Positions 42,264 through 50,947 of a stretch of DNA of 64,000 nt are shown one piece after another (the stretch's first letter is position 1; every line of letters begins with the position of its first letter). The stretch lies in contig JAVJQK010000027.1 in NCBI GenBank assembly GCA_040218145.1, positions 1 through 64,000 on the forward strand. The letters are read 5' to 3'. A model generated the notes under the pieces. It made no database searches, was not told the origin of the DNA, and was given only the letters and a program-made list of their open reading frames with translations. The position numbers were made by a program, and so were the translations under genes. This stretch comes from Sandaracinaceae bacterium (GTDB lineage Bacteria; Myxococcota_A; Polyangia; Polyangiales; Sandaracinaceae).

Positions 42264-43696
42264 GGCGCGGTCAACCTCCGCACGTCCCGGACTTCCTCTT
42301 CGTCGGCGAGCCCCACACGCATCAGAGTGCCAGGTGAGACGCCTTCCAGCGAGACCCGCAACGACAGCTCACCAGGCGCGGCCGGAATTCGCGCCTGCGC
42401 GCCGTTGTCGTTTCCAGGGCGCGCGGGCGCGACGAGCGCCGCCTTCCAGGGCCACCCATGCCGGGCGTCCCCGAACCCGATGGCGAGCCGCCAGGCGCCC
42501 GCGATGGGGGGAAAAGCGCGCGCTGCGCGATCGGAGAGCTGCGCCTCGCGGTGCCCCCGTCGAAACCGGGCGCCGGACGCGGGCGTCACGATCGGGGGCT
42601 GGGTCAGCGTGTTGGGCGGCACGTCGACCGTGGCCTCCAGCCACAACCCTCGACCATCCCGGACGAGGCGCGCGTCGCGCAAGCGCGGAGGCCCGGCGGG
42701 GGCGCGCGGGGCGCCGGACGGGTCGAGGGAGAGCGCGGGCTGCGCGCACGGCCCCTCTCCCGGGTCAGCGAAGGTCGCGCAGCGATCGCAGTTGCATCCG
42801 TCACACACGGGCGCGCTCACGGCGTCGCTCGCGCCGGACCGCTCGCGGAGCCACTGCTCGAGGGTGATCTCGCCCGGCGTCCCCGGCCCGCTCGCCTCCC
42901 AGCGAGCGCGAAAGCGCTCCGCGTGCGCGCGGCCGATGTAGCGCAGGTGCCAGGGCTCGTAGCGGTAGCCGGTCCGCGGATCGATCCGCTCCTCGCCGCC
43001 CTCGACCGCGCCGCAACCTTCGCCGCGACGGTAGTCGGGGTGAAGCGGATAGGGCAGGACGAAGCCGTGCTCGTGCGCGTGGGTGGCGAGCCAGCGGCCC
43101 CCCGGGGAGCACCCGTAGCCCGGGCGAAACTTGTCCCCGCCGTCGGTCCACTCGCGGGTGAAGAGGTCGACGGTGGTCCCGAGCTGGTGCTGGCTGTGCC
43201 CCGGGAGCGCGCTGACGGTGGTCGCGTCGCAGAAGCCGCCGCGGCTGGCCCAGCGCTCGAAGGTCGAGCACTGCACGCGGTAGGCGCGAAACGCGCTGGT
43301 GGCGATGGGTCGGAGCCCGTCCGCGCGCATCGCGGCCGCCATGGCGCGATAGGCGGCGGCGGCCTGGCGCCGCATGCACTGCTTTCGAGGTGGGGTGCAG
43401 CGGTACCAACGGGACGGACGCCCCGTGTCGAGGTCGACGAGATCGTCCGGCGCGTAGTCCGGCGGCAGCGCCCCGGCCGGCGAGCGGTTCACGAGCGTCA
43501 GCAGCGCGTCCCCCGCGCTCGCGTCGGGCCGCAAAAGATCCGGGCGGGCGACGAAGTGCCCGTGCCCGTCGCTCCGGTCGAGGCCGCTGCACATCGGAGG
43601 CAGCGGCTGCGCGGACGCGACCAGGGCGACGGGGATCGAGACCGCCACGCAGGCCCAACCACAGGCCCAGGCCATGCTCGTTCGCTCGCTCCTCAC
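42260..43696 (-). CDS. M15-family D-Ala-D-Ala carboxypeptidase/dipeptidase-like protein
   Basis: A 478-residue secreted peptidase. The N-terminus is a signal peptide (MAWACGWACVAVSIPVALVASA). The zinc site of the LAS/VanY family is intact: SQHQLGTTVDL (HxxxxxxD) and EPWHLRYIG (ExxWH), within residues about 110-240. After the catalytic domain there is a Cys-rich hinge (CDGCNCDRCATF) and a C-terminal beta-domain of about 150 residues. It should trim peptidoglycan stem peptides in the periplasm. The GTG start at 43694-43696 is preceded by GGAG; an in-frame ATG at 43675 is the alternative. Confidence 0.85.
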   Translation of the reverse strand: MRSERTSMAWACGWACVAVSIPVALVASAQPLPPMCSGLDRSDGHGHFVARPDLLRPDASAGDALLTLVNRSPAGALPPDYAPDDLVDLDTGRPSRWYRCTPPRKQCMRRQAAAAYRAMAAAMRADGLRPIATSAFRAYRVQCSTFERWASRGGFCDATTVSALPGHSQHQLGTTVDLFTREWTDGGDKFRPGYGCSPGGRWLATHAHEHGFVLPYPLHPDYRRGEGCGAVEGGEERIDPRTGYRYEPWHLRYIGRAHAERFRARWEASGPGTPGEITLEQWLRERSGASDAVSAPVCDGCNCDRCATFADPGEGPCAQPALSLDPSGAPRAPAGPPRLRDARLVRDGRGLWLEATVDVPPNTLTQPPIVTPASGARFRRGHREAQLSDRAARAFPPIAGAWRLAIGFGDARHGWPWKAALVAPARPGNDNGAQARIPAAPGELSLRVSLEGVSPGTLMRVGLADEEEVRDVRRLTAP

Positions 43697-43839
43697 GGCT
43701 CCGGCGCAGGGTCGGGCATCGCCCGGGCGCCCGCAAGTCGAACCGCGCGCCCTCGCGCGCCGGCGGGACGAATGAGCGGTGGTGAACGGTGTCGATTTCG
43801 CGGACCCTCGTTCGACCTTCCGCGCGAAAGGGGTGATCG

Positions 43840-44592
43840 ATGGCGACCAAGGCGAAGACGGGCCGGAAGAAGGCGACGGCCCAGAAGAACCGCAGCGACG
43901 GCGGCGCGGAGTTCCGGGGCTTCGGCCCCCACACCCTCGGCTTCCTCGCGGAGCTGTCGAACCACAACAACAAGGAGTGGTTCGACGCCCACAAGCAGCG
44001 CTACGAGGACGAGGTCCGTGAGCCGGCGCGCGCCTTCATCCGCGCGATGGCGCCGAAGCTGAAGAAGATCAGCGCCGCGCTGGTGGCCGACGATCGCAAG
44101 GTCGGGGGCTCGCTCATGCGCGTCTACCGGGACGTGCGCTTCAGCAAGGACAAGACGCCCTACAAGACGAACGTCGGCATCCAGTTCCGCCACGAGCGCG
44201 GCAAGGACGTGCACGCTCCGGGCTGCTACGTGCACCTCGGCCTCGACGGCTGCTTCCTCGGCATGGGCATGTGGCACCCCGACGCGCCCAGCCTCGCGGC
44301 CATTCGAAAGGTCATCGCCGAGGAGCCCAAGAAGTGGCAGCGGGTGATCGGGGACGCGAAGCTGAACGCGGTGTGGCGCATGGGCGGGGAGTCGCTGAAG
44401 CGCCCCCCGCGCGGCTTCGACGCCGAGCACCCGCTGATCGAGGAGCTCAAGCGCAAGGACCACATCCTCGTGTGCGACCTCGAGGTGGACGAGGCCGAGT
44501 CGGACCAGCTGGTCGCCCTCTGCGCCGAGCGCTTCACGGCCGGCAAGCGACATATGTTGGCGCTGTGCGACGCGATCGGTGTCCCCTTCTGA
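43840..44592 (+). CDS. DUF2461 family protein
   Basis: A 250-residue DUF2461 (TIGR02453-type) protein. LGFLAELSNHNNKEWFDAHK, the central VYRDVRFSKDKTPYKTNVGI and GCYVHLGLDGCFLGMGMWHP are the conserved blocks. The family is widespread but its biochemical role is unknown. The N-terminal 18 residues are Lys-rich (MATKAKTGRKKATAQKNR), perhaps disordered. AAAGGGG precedes the ATG. Confidence 0.9.
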   Translation: MATKAKTGRKKATAQKNRSDGGAEFRGFGPHTLGFLAELSNHNNKEWFDAHKQRYEDEVREPARAFIRAMAPKLKKISAALVADDRKVGGSLMRVYRDVRFSKDKTPYKTNVGIQFRHERGKDVHAPGCYVHLGLDGCFLGMGMWHPDAPSLAAIRKVIAEEPKKWQRVIGDAKLNAVWRMGGESLKRPPRGFDAEHPLIEELKRKDHILVCDLEVDEAESDQLVALCAERFTAGKRHMLALCDAIGVPF

Positions 44593-44598
44593 GGCCCG

Positions 44599-45081
44599 TC
44601 ACCCGGGCTCGCGGAAGAGATCGCGCCAGCCCTCGGGCAGCTCACCGCCCAGGTAGGCGGCCGCCTTGTCTTCGTCCGGGAGCATGTAGCTCACCGTGGC
44701 GGAGCAACCCAGCTTCCCGGCCTGCAGCAGCTCGACGTTGACCGTCACGATGGGATCCTTGCGGGAGGCGATGCGGCCGCGCGCCTCGATGGGCTGGCCG
44801 ATGCGGAGCGGGCGGACGTAGCGCACGCGGAGCGAGGTCGTGAACCCCATGCGGCCGAGGAGCCCGACCAGCGTCCAGCCCGCCAGCTCGTCCGCCACCG
44901 TCGCCTGGAGCCCGCCGTGGAAGACGTTCGGCGGCCCCTCCCAGCCTTCGGGCGCGGTGAGGGTCGTGACCACCTCGTCGCCCTCGCGGCGGAACCGCAG
45001 CCGCATGCCGCGCTCGTTGTGGGGTCCGCAGCCGAAGCAGCGCTGCTCGGCGCCGAAGGTGAAAGGATCCAGCTCGCTCAT
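44599..45081 (-). CDS. PaaI-type hotdog thioesterase
   Basis: A 160-residue single hotdog protein. CFGCGPHNERGMRL and NVFHGGLQATVADELAGW match the PaaI/YigI thioesterase branch, the latter holding the HGG loop and catalytic Asp/Glu. It likely hydrolyses an acyl- or aryl-CoA thioester. It is convergent with DUF2461, 6 bases between the stops. Confidence 0.85.
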   Translation of the reverse strand: MSELDPFTFGAEQRCFGCGPHNERGMRLRFRREGDEVVTTLTAPEGWEGPPNVFHGGLQATVADELAGWTLVGLLGRMGFTTSLRVRYVRPLRIGQPIEARGRIASRKDPIVTVNVELLQAGKLGCSATVSYMLPDEDKAAAYLGGELPEGWRDLFREPG

Positions 45082-45290
45082 GGCCGCGCGTGATGAGGGC
45101 CACGACGCGCCGCGTCAAGCCACACGCCCCCGTTCGGGGACGTCAGCGACGCCCCCGATCGAGGCATCCATGTCGTTTTTTTGACCCCTGGATCCCCTGC
45201 CGTCAGACCGAATTGAGACACAACGGCGGGTGCGGGCGCATGGCATCTCCGTTGCTTTACTCCGCAGTGGGTCGGAAGGGAGGCAGCAAC

Positions 45291-45554
45291 ATGATTCCGA
45301 TCGAGTGGTTGAACGAGCTGATCGAGACGAGGGACGGGTTCCGCAACCTGTTGAACCAGGAGGGCCTCACGCGGGCCGCCTACCGCCTGGCGCTCGCGAA
45401 GTGCATGAGCGGCGAGCGCAGCACGCACGTGCCCACCCGGGGCGAGGTCCGCGCCGCGGCGCGAGAGATCGCGGCCCGCGTGCCCGGCACCTCCGTGCCG
45501 GACACCTCGACCCTGGTCCGGGACCTCGAGGCCCTCGGCATCGCGGTCCTCTGA
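45291..45554 (+). CDS. Small hypothetical protein
   Basis: An 87-residue, helical protein (MIPIEWLNELIETRDGFRNL; RGEVRAAAREIAARV) with no recognised family. A perfect GGGAGG lies eight bases before ATG 45291. The 209-base gap upstream (45082-45290) holds a T-run (TTTTTTT near 45177) and no clear promoter. It is convergent with the Cys-rich lipoprotein gene, 3 bases between stops. Confidence 0.65.
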   Translation: MIPIEWLNELIETRDGFRNLLNQEGLTRAAYRLALAKCMSGERSTHVPTRGEVRAAAREIAARVPGTSVPDTSTLVRDLEALGIAVL

Positions 45555-45557
45555 CCC

Positions 45558-46640
45558 TCAGAGGGGGCAGAGCTCCGGCGCCGCGCAGACGCCGGACTCG
45601 CAGCGCCCGCTGTAGCAGCCCTGATCGACATCGCAGGCGTCGCCGTTCGGACGCGGCCGCGTGCAGGTGTCGCCGAGCTCGCCCCTCACGCAGACGAGGC
45701 CGGACGCGCATTCGCCCTCGAGCGAGCCCGCGCAGTCCTGGCCGTCGGTGGGCAGCGGAGCGCAGGTGCCGTCGAACATGCCCATGAAGGGGTTCGCGTC
45801 GCAGTACTGCCCTTCGGGACACATCGAGGGGAAGCCGACATTGCAGGCCTCGCCCGCGCCGACCGCCGCCTTGCACTGGAACTCGGCGCCGCCCGCGCCC
45901 GCGCCCACCACCGCGCAGCTCAGTCCGCTGACGCAGAAGGTGCTCACCTGCGGGTCGCAGGACTCGTCGAGGGCCGCCGTCTGCAGCTCCGAGAGCGCGG
46001 TGCAGGTGCCGACCGTCTCCTCGTCTCCCCCGACGCAGAGCTCGCCGAGCGGGCAGGCGATGCCCTCGGGGCCGTCGCACGGCCCGCCGGAGCGGCTCGA
46101 GCTGGTCTTGCACGTGCCGCCCTCGCACACGAGCCCGGTCACGCACTCGTCGGTGCCGTCGCAGTCGGTGCCGCTCGCCTTGCGCGCCGTGCAGGTGCCC
46201 GCCGTCTCGGGGCAGGCCGCGCCGTCGCAGTAGGCGTCGCCCGCGCACTCCTCCGAGAACGAGCAGGCCTCGCCCGCCTCGATCGTGCCGACGAGGATCT
46301 CGCGGCACGACTCGGGAGGCGCCTCGTTGAAGAGGTTGCAGCCCGCCACGCGGGACTCGTCCAGGCAGGACCGCGTCGCCGCGCCGTCGTAGGTCACCGT
46401 CCCGCGCGCGATCGCCGCGTCCCAGAGCTCGAACGCGCCGTTCTCGGCCGACGCGGTGAAATTGGTGCGGCACGAGGCGCCGCCGAGCGATCCCGCGAAG
46501 TCCCCCGCGCAGGTGTCGACCGCGTCGCAGTAGACGGCGGCCGTCTCCGCGGGCGCGGCCTCGATGGCGACACCGCCGGAGTCACAGGCCCAAAGGCCGA
46601 GAGCAGAGCACAGCACCGCGAACGCGCGCGTCGAAGTCAT
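45558..46640 (-). CDS. Cys-rich dickkopf-like lipoprotein
   Basis: A 360-residue lipoprotein with about 30 cysteines. The signal peptide ends LGLWACDSGG. The mature part holds repeated CxxG-type Cys modules (GEACSFSEECAGDAYC, GGTCKTSSS, GQDCAGSLEGECASGLVC) typical of secreted Cys-rich proteins of myxobacteria. No function is known. It differs from the strict 15-repeat protein at 20338 in having irregular spacing. GGGAGG precedes the start ATG at 46638-46640. Confidence 0.8.
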   Translation of the reverse strand: MTSTRAFAVLCSALGLWACDSGGVAIEAAPAETAAVYCDAVDTCAGDFAGSLGGASCRTNFTASAENGAFELWDAAIARGTVTYDGAATRSCLDESRVAGCNLFNEAPPESCREILVGTIEAGEACSFSEECAGDAYCDGAACPETAGTCTARKASGTDCDGTDECVTGLVCEGGTCKTSSSRSGGPCDGPEGIACPLGELCVGGDEETVGTCTALSELQTAALDESCDPQVSTFCVSGLSCAVVGAGAGGAEFQCKAAVGAGEACNVGFPSMCPEGQYCDANPFMGMFDGTCAPLPTDGQDCAGSLEGECASGLVCVRGELGDTCTRPRPNGDACDVDQGCYSGRCESGVCAAPELCPL

Positions 46641-46745
46641 GAGAAGCCTCCCCGGAAATCCCAAGAGCCCGGCCAGGTGAACGCCCCGGCTCGGTCGTCC
46701 CATTGTATGCTCCGCCAGCTCGTTTCGATCAATGACCGGGGAAAC

Positions 46746-49700
46746 ATGATCAAGTTCATCGTCGGTGGGGTCATCGTCGTCCTCTCCTGGGCGCTCGCGA
46801 TCCTCATCGGGTTTCCGCTCTGGATTCCCACCCTGATCACCTTGCTCGTGGGTCTCGTGATCCTCCTCATCGTGGGGGTCGCGAAGCTCAAGGAGCGCCG
46901 CTCGGCGCGCGAGCTCGAGAAGGCGCTCCAGGCCCAGGCCGCGGAGCAGGCGGCCAGCGCGCGCCCCGATCTCCAGCACGAGATCGCGGAGATGCAGGCC
47001 GAGTTCCAGAAGGCCGTCTCCGCCCTGAAGACGAGCAAGAAGGGGGGCAAGAAGGCGCTCTACGCCCTCCCCTGGTACGCGATCATCGGCCCGCCCGGCT
47101 GCGGCAAGAGCACCGCGCTGCGCAATTCGGGCCTGCAGTTCCCCTACCTGAGCGCCTCGGGCGGCGGCGTGCGCGGCCTCGGTGGCACCCGGAACTGCGA
47201 CTGGTGGATGACGAGCGAGGCCGTGATCCTCGACACCGCGGGCCGCTGGACGAGCGAGGACGAGGACCACGACGAGTGGCTCGGCTTCCTCGATCTCATC
47301 AAGCGCTTCCGGCCACAGAAGCCGCTCAACGGAATGATCGCCGCGGTCAGCATCGGCGACGTCGGCGGCGCCCGCGAGGACGACGTGGCGCAGCTCGCGC
47401 GGCGCATCCGCGAGCGCATCGACGAGGTGCAGGCGCAGCTCTCGCTGAGCCTCCCGGTCTACGTGCTCTTCACCAAGTGCGACCTCATCCCGGGCTTCGT
47501 CGAGACGTTCGGGGACATGTCGAAGCAGGAGCGCGGGCAGGTCTGGGGCTTCACGCGGGCGCTCACCAAGGCGTCCGACCCGCCGGGCGAGTACTTCTCG
47601 AAGGGCTTCGACGAGCTGGCCTCCGTGCTCGAGCACCGCTCCCTCAAGCGCATGGGCGAGGAGCGCAAGATCCCGAACCGCGAGCTCGTCTACGGCTTCC
47701 CGCAGCAGCTCGGCGTGATGAAGGCGAACCTGCAGGAGTTCGTGCACCACCTCTTCCTGGAGAACGTCTTCAAGGAGACTCCGCTGCTGCGCGGCGTCTA
47801 CTTCACGAGCGGGACGCAGGAGGGGCGCCCGATCGATCGCGTGATGAGCGCGATGGCGGAGGCGTTCGGCCAGCCGCAGGTGCAGCTGCCCGCGCCGCAG
47901 GTCGAGGCGAAGAGCTACTTCCTGCGCGACATGTTCGCCGAGGTCGTCTTCAAGGACGCCGAGGTCGCCATGCGCAGCCCCGAGGAGCTGAAGCGCCAGC
48001 GCACGCGCACCGTGCTCGCGGCGGCCGCCATCTTCCTCTTCGCGCTCGGCATCAGCGGGCTGCCCGCCATCGCGTGGGCGATGAACCGCAGCTACCTGTC
48101 CGAGACGCGCGACATGATCGACGACGCGCGGCGCGACATCGCGAGCGACGAGCAGCTCCTGCCCGCGAGCGCGATCGAGCCGCTCCGGGCCCGGGCGATG
48201 GAGCTCGAGGAGTACGAGCACGACGGGCCGCCCCTCTTCATGCAGATGGGCATGTACCAGGGCGACGTCTACGACCCCGTGCGCGAGGTGTACCTGGAGA
48301 CCCTCCGCTCGCGCGTGGTCGGGCCGCTGCTGCAGGCGGACGCGCAAGCGATGGGCCGCTTCGCGCGGCGCGTCGAGGCGATGGCGGGGCAGGCCAACCC
48401 CGACGCCACGGCGCTGCAGGACATGTACAACCGCATGAAGCTGCATCTGCTCCTGACCGTGCCGCGGGGGGAGCACCAGCCGCCGCTGAACGACGAGGGC
48501 CGGGAGTTCATCGTCGAGCACCTGGTGCAGCGCTGGGTGGCCGCGACCGAGGTCGAGCGACACGACCCGCAGCGACGGCAGATCGAGCAGAACGTCCAGT
48601 ACTACGTCGACTCGCTCGCGAGCCGTGAGGACCTGTACTTCCCGCGCAGCGAGCCGGCGGTGGCGGGCGTGCGCGGCGTCTTCAACGCGGTGCCCGGACC
48701 GACCATGGCGGTCGAGGGGATCATCGCCGAGGTCGACGACATGAACTGCGACATCACCGTCGCGCAGCTCGTCGGCCGCGTCGGGTCGCTCGGCGCGCGG
48801 GGCCGCGTGCGCTGCGCCTTCACCAAGCGCGCGTGGGAAGAGCGCGTGCAGCGCATCATCGAGGAGGACTTCGCGCGCTTCTTCGGCGAGCACTGGGTGC
48901 TGGGCACCGAGCCGCCCGAGGACGAGCACCACGCGGAGATGGAGCGCGAGCGCCAGACCGCGGAGCTCAAGAGCTACTTCCTCCAGCGCTACGTCGAGGA
49001 GTGGCGCAACTTCATCAACTCGCTCTATGTCGTCAGACCGAGCGACGACCAGGGCCACATGGCGGTCCTGCGCGACTTCACCGACGGGCAGCCGCAGCTC
49101 ATCACGCGGATGATCCGGCAGATCGACTACAACGTGACGCTCTGGGAGCCCGAAGCGGGCGGCGCCGGAGCGGCCGCGGGTCGGGCCGAGCAAGAGGGCA
49201 CGCGTAGAGCGAGCCGCGCGATCGCGGGCCGCGTCGGGCTCACCCAGGGCGAGACCGAGCGGCTCCTGGGCGAGGCGCGCGATCAGGCCGCGAACCGACT
49301 CGGCCGCGGCGCCGATCTCGTCCCGGGCGCGATGACCGAGTGGGGCGTGCGAGAGCGGTTCGAGGGGCTGATCACCTTCGCGCCCGCCACGCCCAACGAC
49401 GTGCCGCAGGGGCAGACCGCGCAGGTCACGCCGGCGCGGATCTACGAAGAGCAGCTCGAGTTCTTGCGCGACGCCCTCGGCTTCCGCATGGCCGGCACCA
49501 ACGTGACCAACTTCGAGGAGCGGCAGCAGCAGGCGCGGGACCGGACCACGGCCCTGCTCGGCGACGTCGAGCGCGACTGGCGCGAGCGGCTCCGCACGCT
49601 GCTCATGCCGCCGATCGAGGGCCCGGCCTGGGTGCCGCCCGATCCGCCGGCCGCGCCAGCGCCGACTCCCGCGCCGAGCGCCGCGCCGTCGGGAGCCGGG

Positions 49701-49817
49701 GCGGCCGCGCCGCAGCCGACGCCCACGCCGACTCCCACGCCCACACCCACTCCCGCCGAGACACCTCAGCCGACCAAGCGGCGGCGGCCGAGCAGCGGCG
49801 CCTGGTGGGGGAACTGA
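46746..49817 (+). CDS. TssM/IcmF-like type VI secretion protein, orphan
   Basis: A 1023-residue TssM/IcmF-like protein. Two N-terminal membrane helices (about 3-22 and 24-45) are followed by a GTPase-like domain with Walker A GPPGCGKST (115-123), GLGGTRNCDWWMTSEAVILD and FTKCDLIPGF (NKxD-like). A third helix (about 424-440) separates the periplasmic part. It ends in a Pro/Ala/Thr-rich tail (TPTPTPTPTPTPAETPQP then KRRRPSSGAWWGN) rather than the usual C-terminal domains. No other type VI gene is in this window. ATG 46746 follows GGGG. Confidence 0.82.
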   Translation: MIKFIVGGVIVVLSWALAILIGFPLWIPTLITLLVGLVILLIVGVAKLKERRSARELEKALQAQAAEQAASARPDLQHEIAEMQAEFQKAVSALKTSKKGGKKALYALPWYAIIGPPGCGKSTALRNSGLQFPYLSASGGGVRGLGGTRNCDWWMTSEAVILDTAGRWTSEDEDHDEWLGFLDLIKRFRPQKPLNGMIAAVSIGDVGGAREDDVAQLARRIRERIDEVQAQLSLSLPVYVLFTKCDLIPGFVETFGDMSKQERGQVWGFTRALTKASDPPGEYFSKGFDELASVLEHRSLKRMGEERKIPNRELVYGFPQQLGVMKANLQEFVHHLFLENVFKETPLLRGVYFTSGTQEGRPIDRVMSAMAEAFGQPQVQLPAPQVEAKSYFLRDMFAEVVFKDAEVAMRSPEELKRQRTRTVLAAAAIFLFALGISGLPAIAWAMNRSYLSETRDMIDDARRDIASDEQLLPASAIEPLRARAMELEEYEHDGPPLFMQMGMYQGDVYDPVREVYLETLRSRVVGPLLQADAQAMGRFARRVEAMAGQANPDATALQDMYNRMKLHLLLTVPRGEHQPPLNDEGREFIVEHLVQRWVAATEVERHDPQRRQIEQNVQYYVDSLASREDLYFPRSEPAVAGVRGVFNAVPGPTMAVEGIIAEVDDMNCDITVAQLVGRVGSLGARGRVRCAFTKRAWEERVQRIIEEDFARFFGEHWVLGTEPPEDEHHAEMERERQTAELKSYFLQRYVEEWRNFINSLYVVRPSDDQGHMAVLRDFTDGQPQLITRMIRQIDYNVTLWEPEAGGAGAAAGRAEQEGTRRASRAIAGRVGLTQGETERLLGEARDQAANRLGRGADLVPGAMTEWGVRERFEGLITFAPATPNDVPQGQTAQVTPARIYEEQLEFLRDALGFRMAGTNVTNFEERQQQARDRTTALLGDVERDWRERLRTLLMPPIEGPAWVPPDPPAAPAPTPAPSAAPSGAGAAAPQPTPTPTPTPTPTPAETPQPTKRRRPSSGAWWGN

Positions 49818-49824
49818 GGCTCGA

Positions 49825-50817
49825 TCAAGCCGTCTTCGCGCTCGGCCGCGCCTCGAGGGAGGCGGCGAAGCGACGCACGACCACGCCGGCCGGCTCGATC
49901 GCCTCGATGCCGCCCACGCTGCGGCCGGCCTGGAAGTAGTCCTTGTAGCTCATGCCCTGGAGCGAGGCGCGCTTGAGCTGCCAGATGCTCTTCGCCGTGT
50001 AGTACATGCGCACGTAGTGCTTCGCCTTGGGGTGGCGGAGCAGGCGCTTGGCGACGAAGCCCGCCTTGGTGCCGACCTTGCGGATGTACGGCGTCTCGAT
50101 GACGGCGACCGGCACGCCCGAGATCTTCTCCGTCAGGACGATGTCGTCCTCCCGCGCGCGGACGATCGCGGCCTTGTAGTCGGGGTGCGCCTTGCACTCC
50201 TCGGTCGCGATGAAGCGCGTGCCGAGCTGGACGCCCGCGTAGCCGAGGTCGAGCGCGCGGCGGAAGTCCCGCTCGTCACCGACGCCGCCCGCGCAGACGA
50301 GCGGCACGCCGAGGCCGCCGAGCTCCTCGAAGAGCGCCTCGGGCGACAGCTCACCTGCGTGGCCGCCCGCGCGTCGGTTGACGCAGATGAGCCCGTCGAC
50401 GCCAGCCTCGAGCGCCTTCTCGGCCCACTTCCGGTTCGTGACGTCGTGATAGACCACGCCGCCGACCGCGTGCACCTTCTCGACCACCCAGCGCGGGTTG
50501 CCGAGCGCGGTGATGAAGAATCGCACGCCTTCTTCCAGCGCGACGTCGATCCACTTCCGCATCCGGTCCTCGTAGACCTTCGACGACTTCTCGACGATGG
50601 CGTTGAAGCCGATGGGCTTGTCGGTCTTGCGACGGATGACCCGGATCCCCTCGCGCAGGTCGTGTCCATGCACGTAGCTCATGCTGATGGGCTGGATGAT
50701 GCCGACGCCGCCCGCCTCGCTCACGGCCGCGATGAGCTCGGGGTTGCTGCAGGGGTACATCGCGCCGCAGATGAGCGGGATGTCGATCCCGACGTGCTTC
50801 GTGAAGGGGGTCTCCAT
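49825..50817 (-). CDS. Nitronate monooxygenase / 2-nitropropane dioxygenase-like flavoprotein
   Basis: A 330-residue TIM-barrel FMN enzyme. IPLICGAMYPCSNPELIAAV opens the barrel, VDGLICVNRRAGGHAGE is the phosphate-side motif and GAGGVG-type CAGGVGDERDF plus AGVQLGTRFIATEEC close it. It would oxidise alkyl nitronates or act as an NADH:quinone reductase-like enzyme. The start METPFTKH at 50817 was used; the frame is open 44 more codons but those are low-complexity. It is convergent with the TssM-like gene and divergent from the transposase. Confidence 0.88.
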   Translation of the reverse strand: METPFTKHVGIDIPLICGAMYPCSNPELIAAVSEAGGVGIIQPISMSYVHGHDLREGIRVIRRKTDKPIGFNAIVEKSSKVYEDRMRKWIDVALEEGVRFFITALGNPRWVVEKVHAVGGVVYHDVTNRKWAEKALEAGVDGLICVNRRAGGHAGELSPEALFEELGGLGVPLVCAGGVGDERDFRRALDLGYAGVQLGTRFIATEECKAHPDYKAAIVRAREDDIVLTEKISGVPVAVIETPYIRKVGTKAGFVAKRLLRHPKAKHYVRMYYTAKSIWQLKRASLQGMSYKDYFQAGRSVGGIEAIEPAGVVVRRFAASLEARPSAKTA

Positions 50818-50947
50818 GAGGGCGGAGCATGGTTCGCCGGGGTGGCGGCCGCCACCCCTCCGCCCGCCACCCCCGCCAATTCGCGCTCGTAAGTATGCGG
50901 AATTACATGTGCGAGGTTCGGCGTGAGGCTTGAAGTGGTCTGGCGGC

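Noticed and set aside
36047-43696. Prophage or plasmid origin for the primase-like gene
   Set aside because: Neighbours are a chloride cotransporter, an M15 peptidase and ordinary metabolic genes. No integrase, capsid, terminase, helicase or attachment sites were seen.
46641-50947. A type VI secretion cluster around the TssM-like gene
   Set aside because: Flanking genes are a Cys-rich lipoprotein, a nitronate monooxygenase and a transposase. No sheath, baseplate, ClpV, Hcp or VgrG genes are visible.
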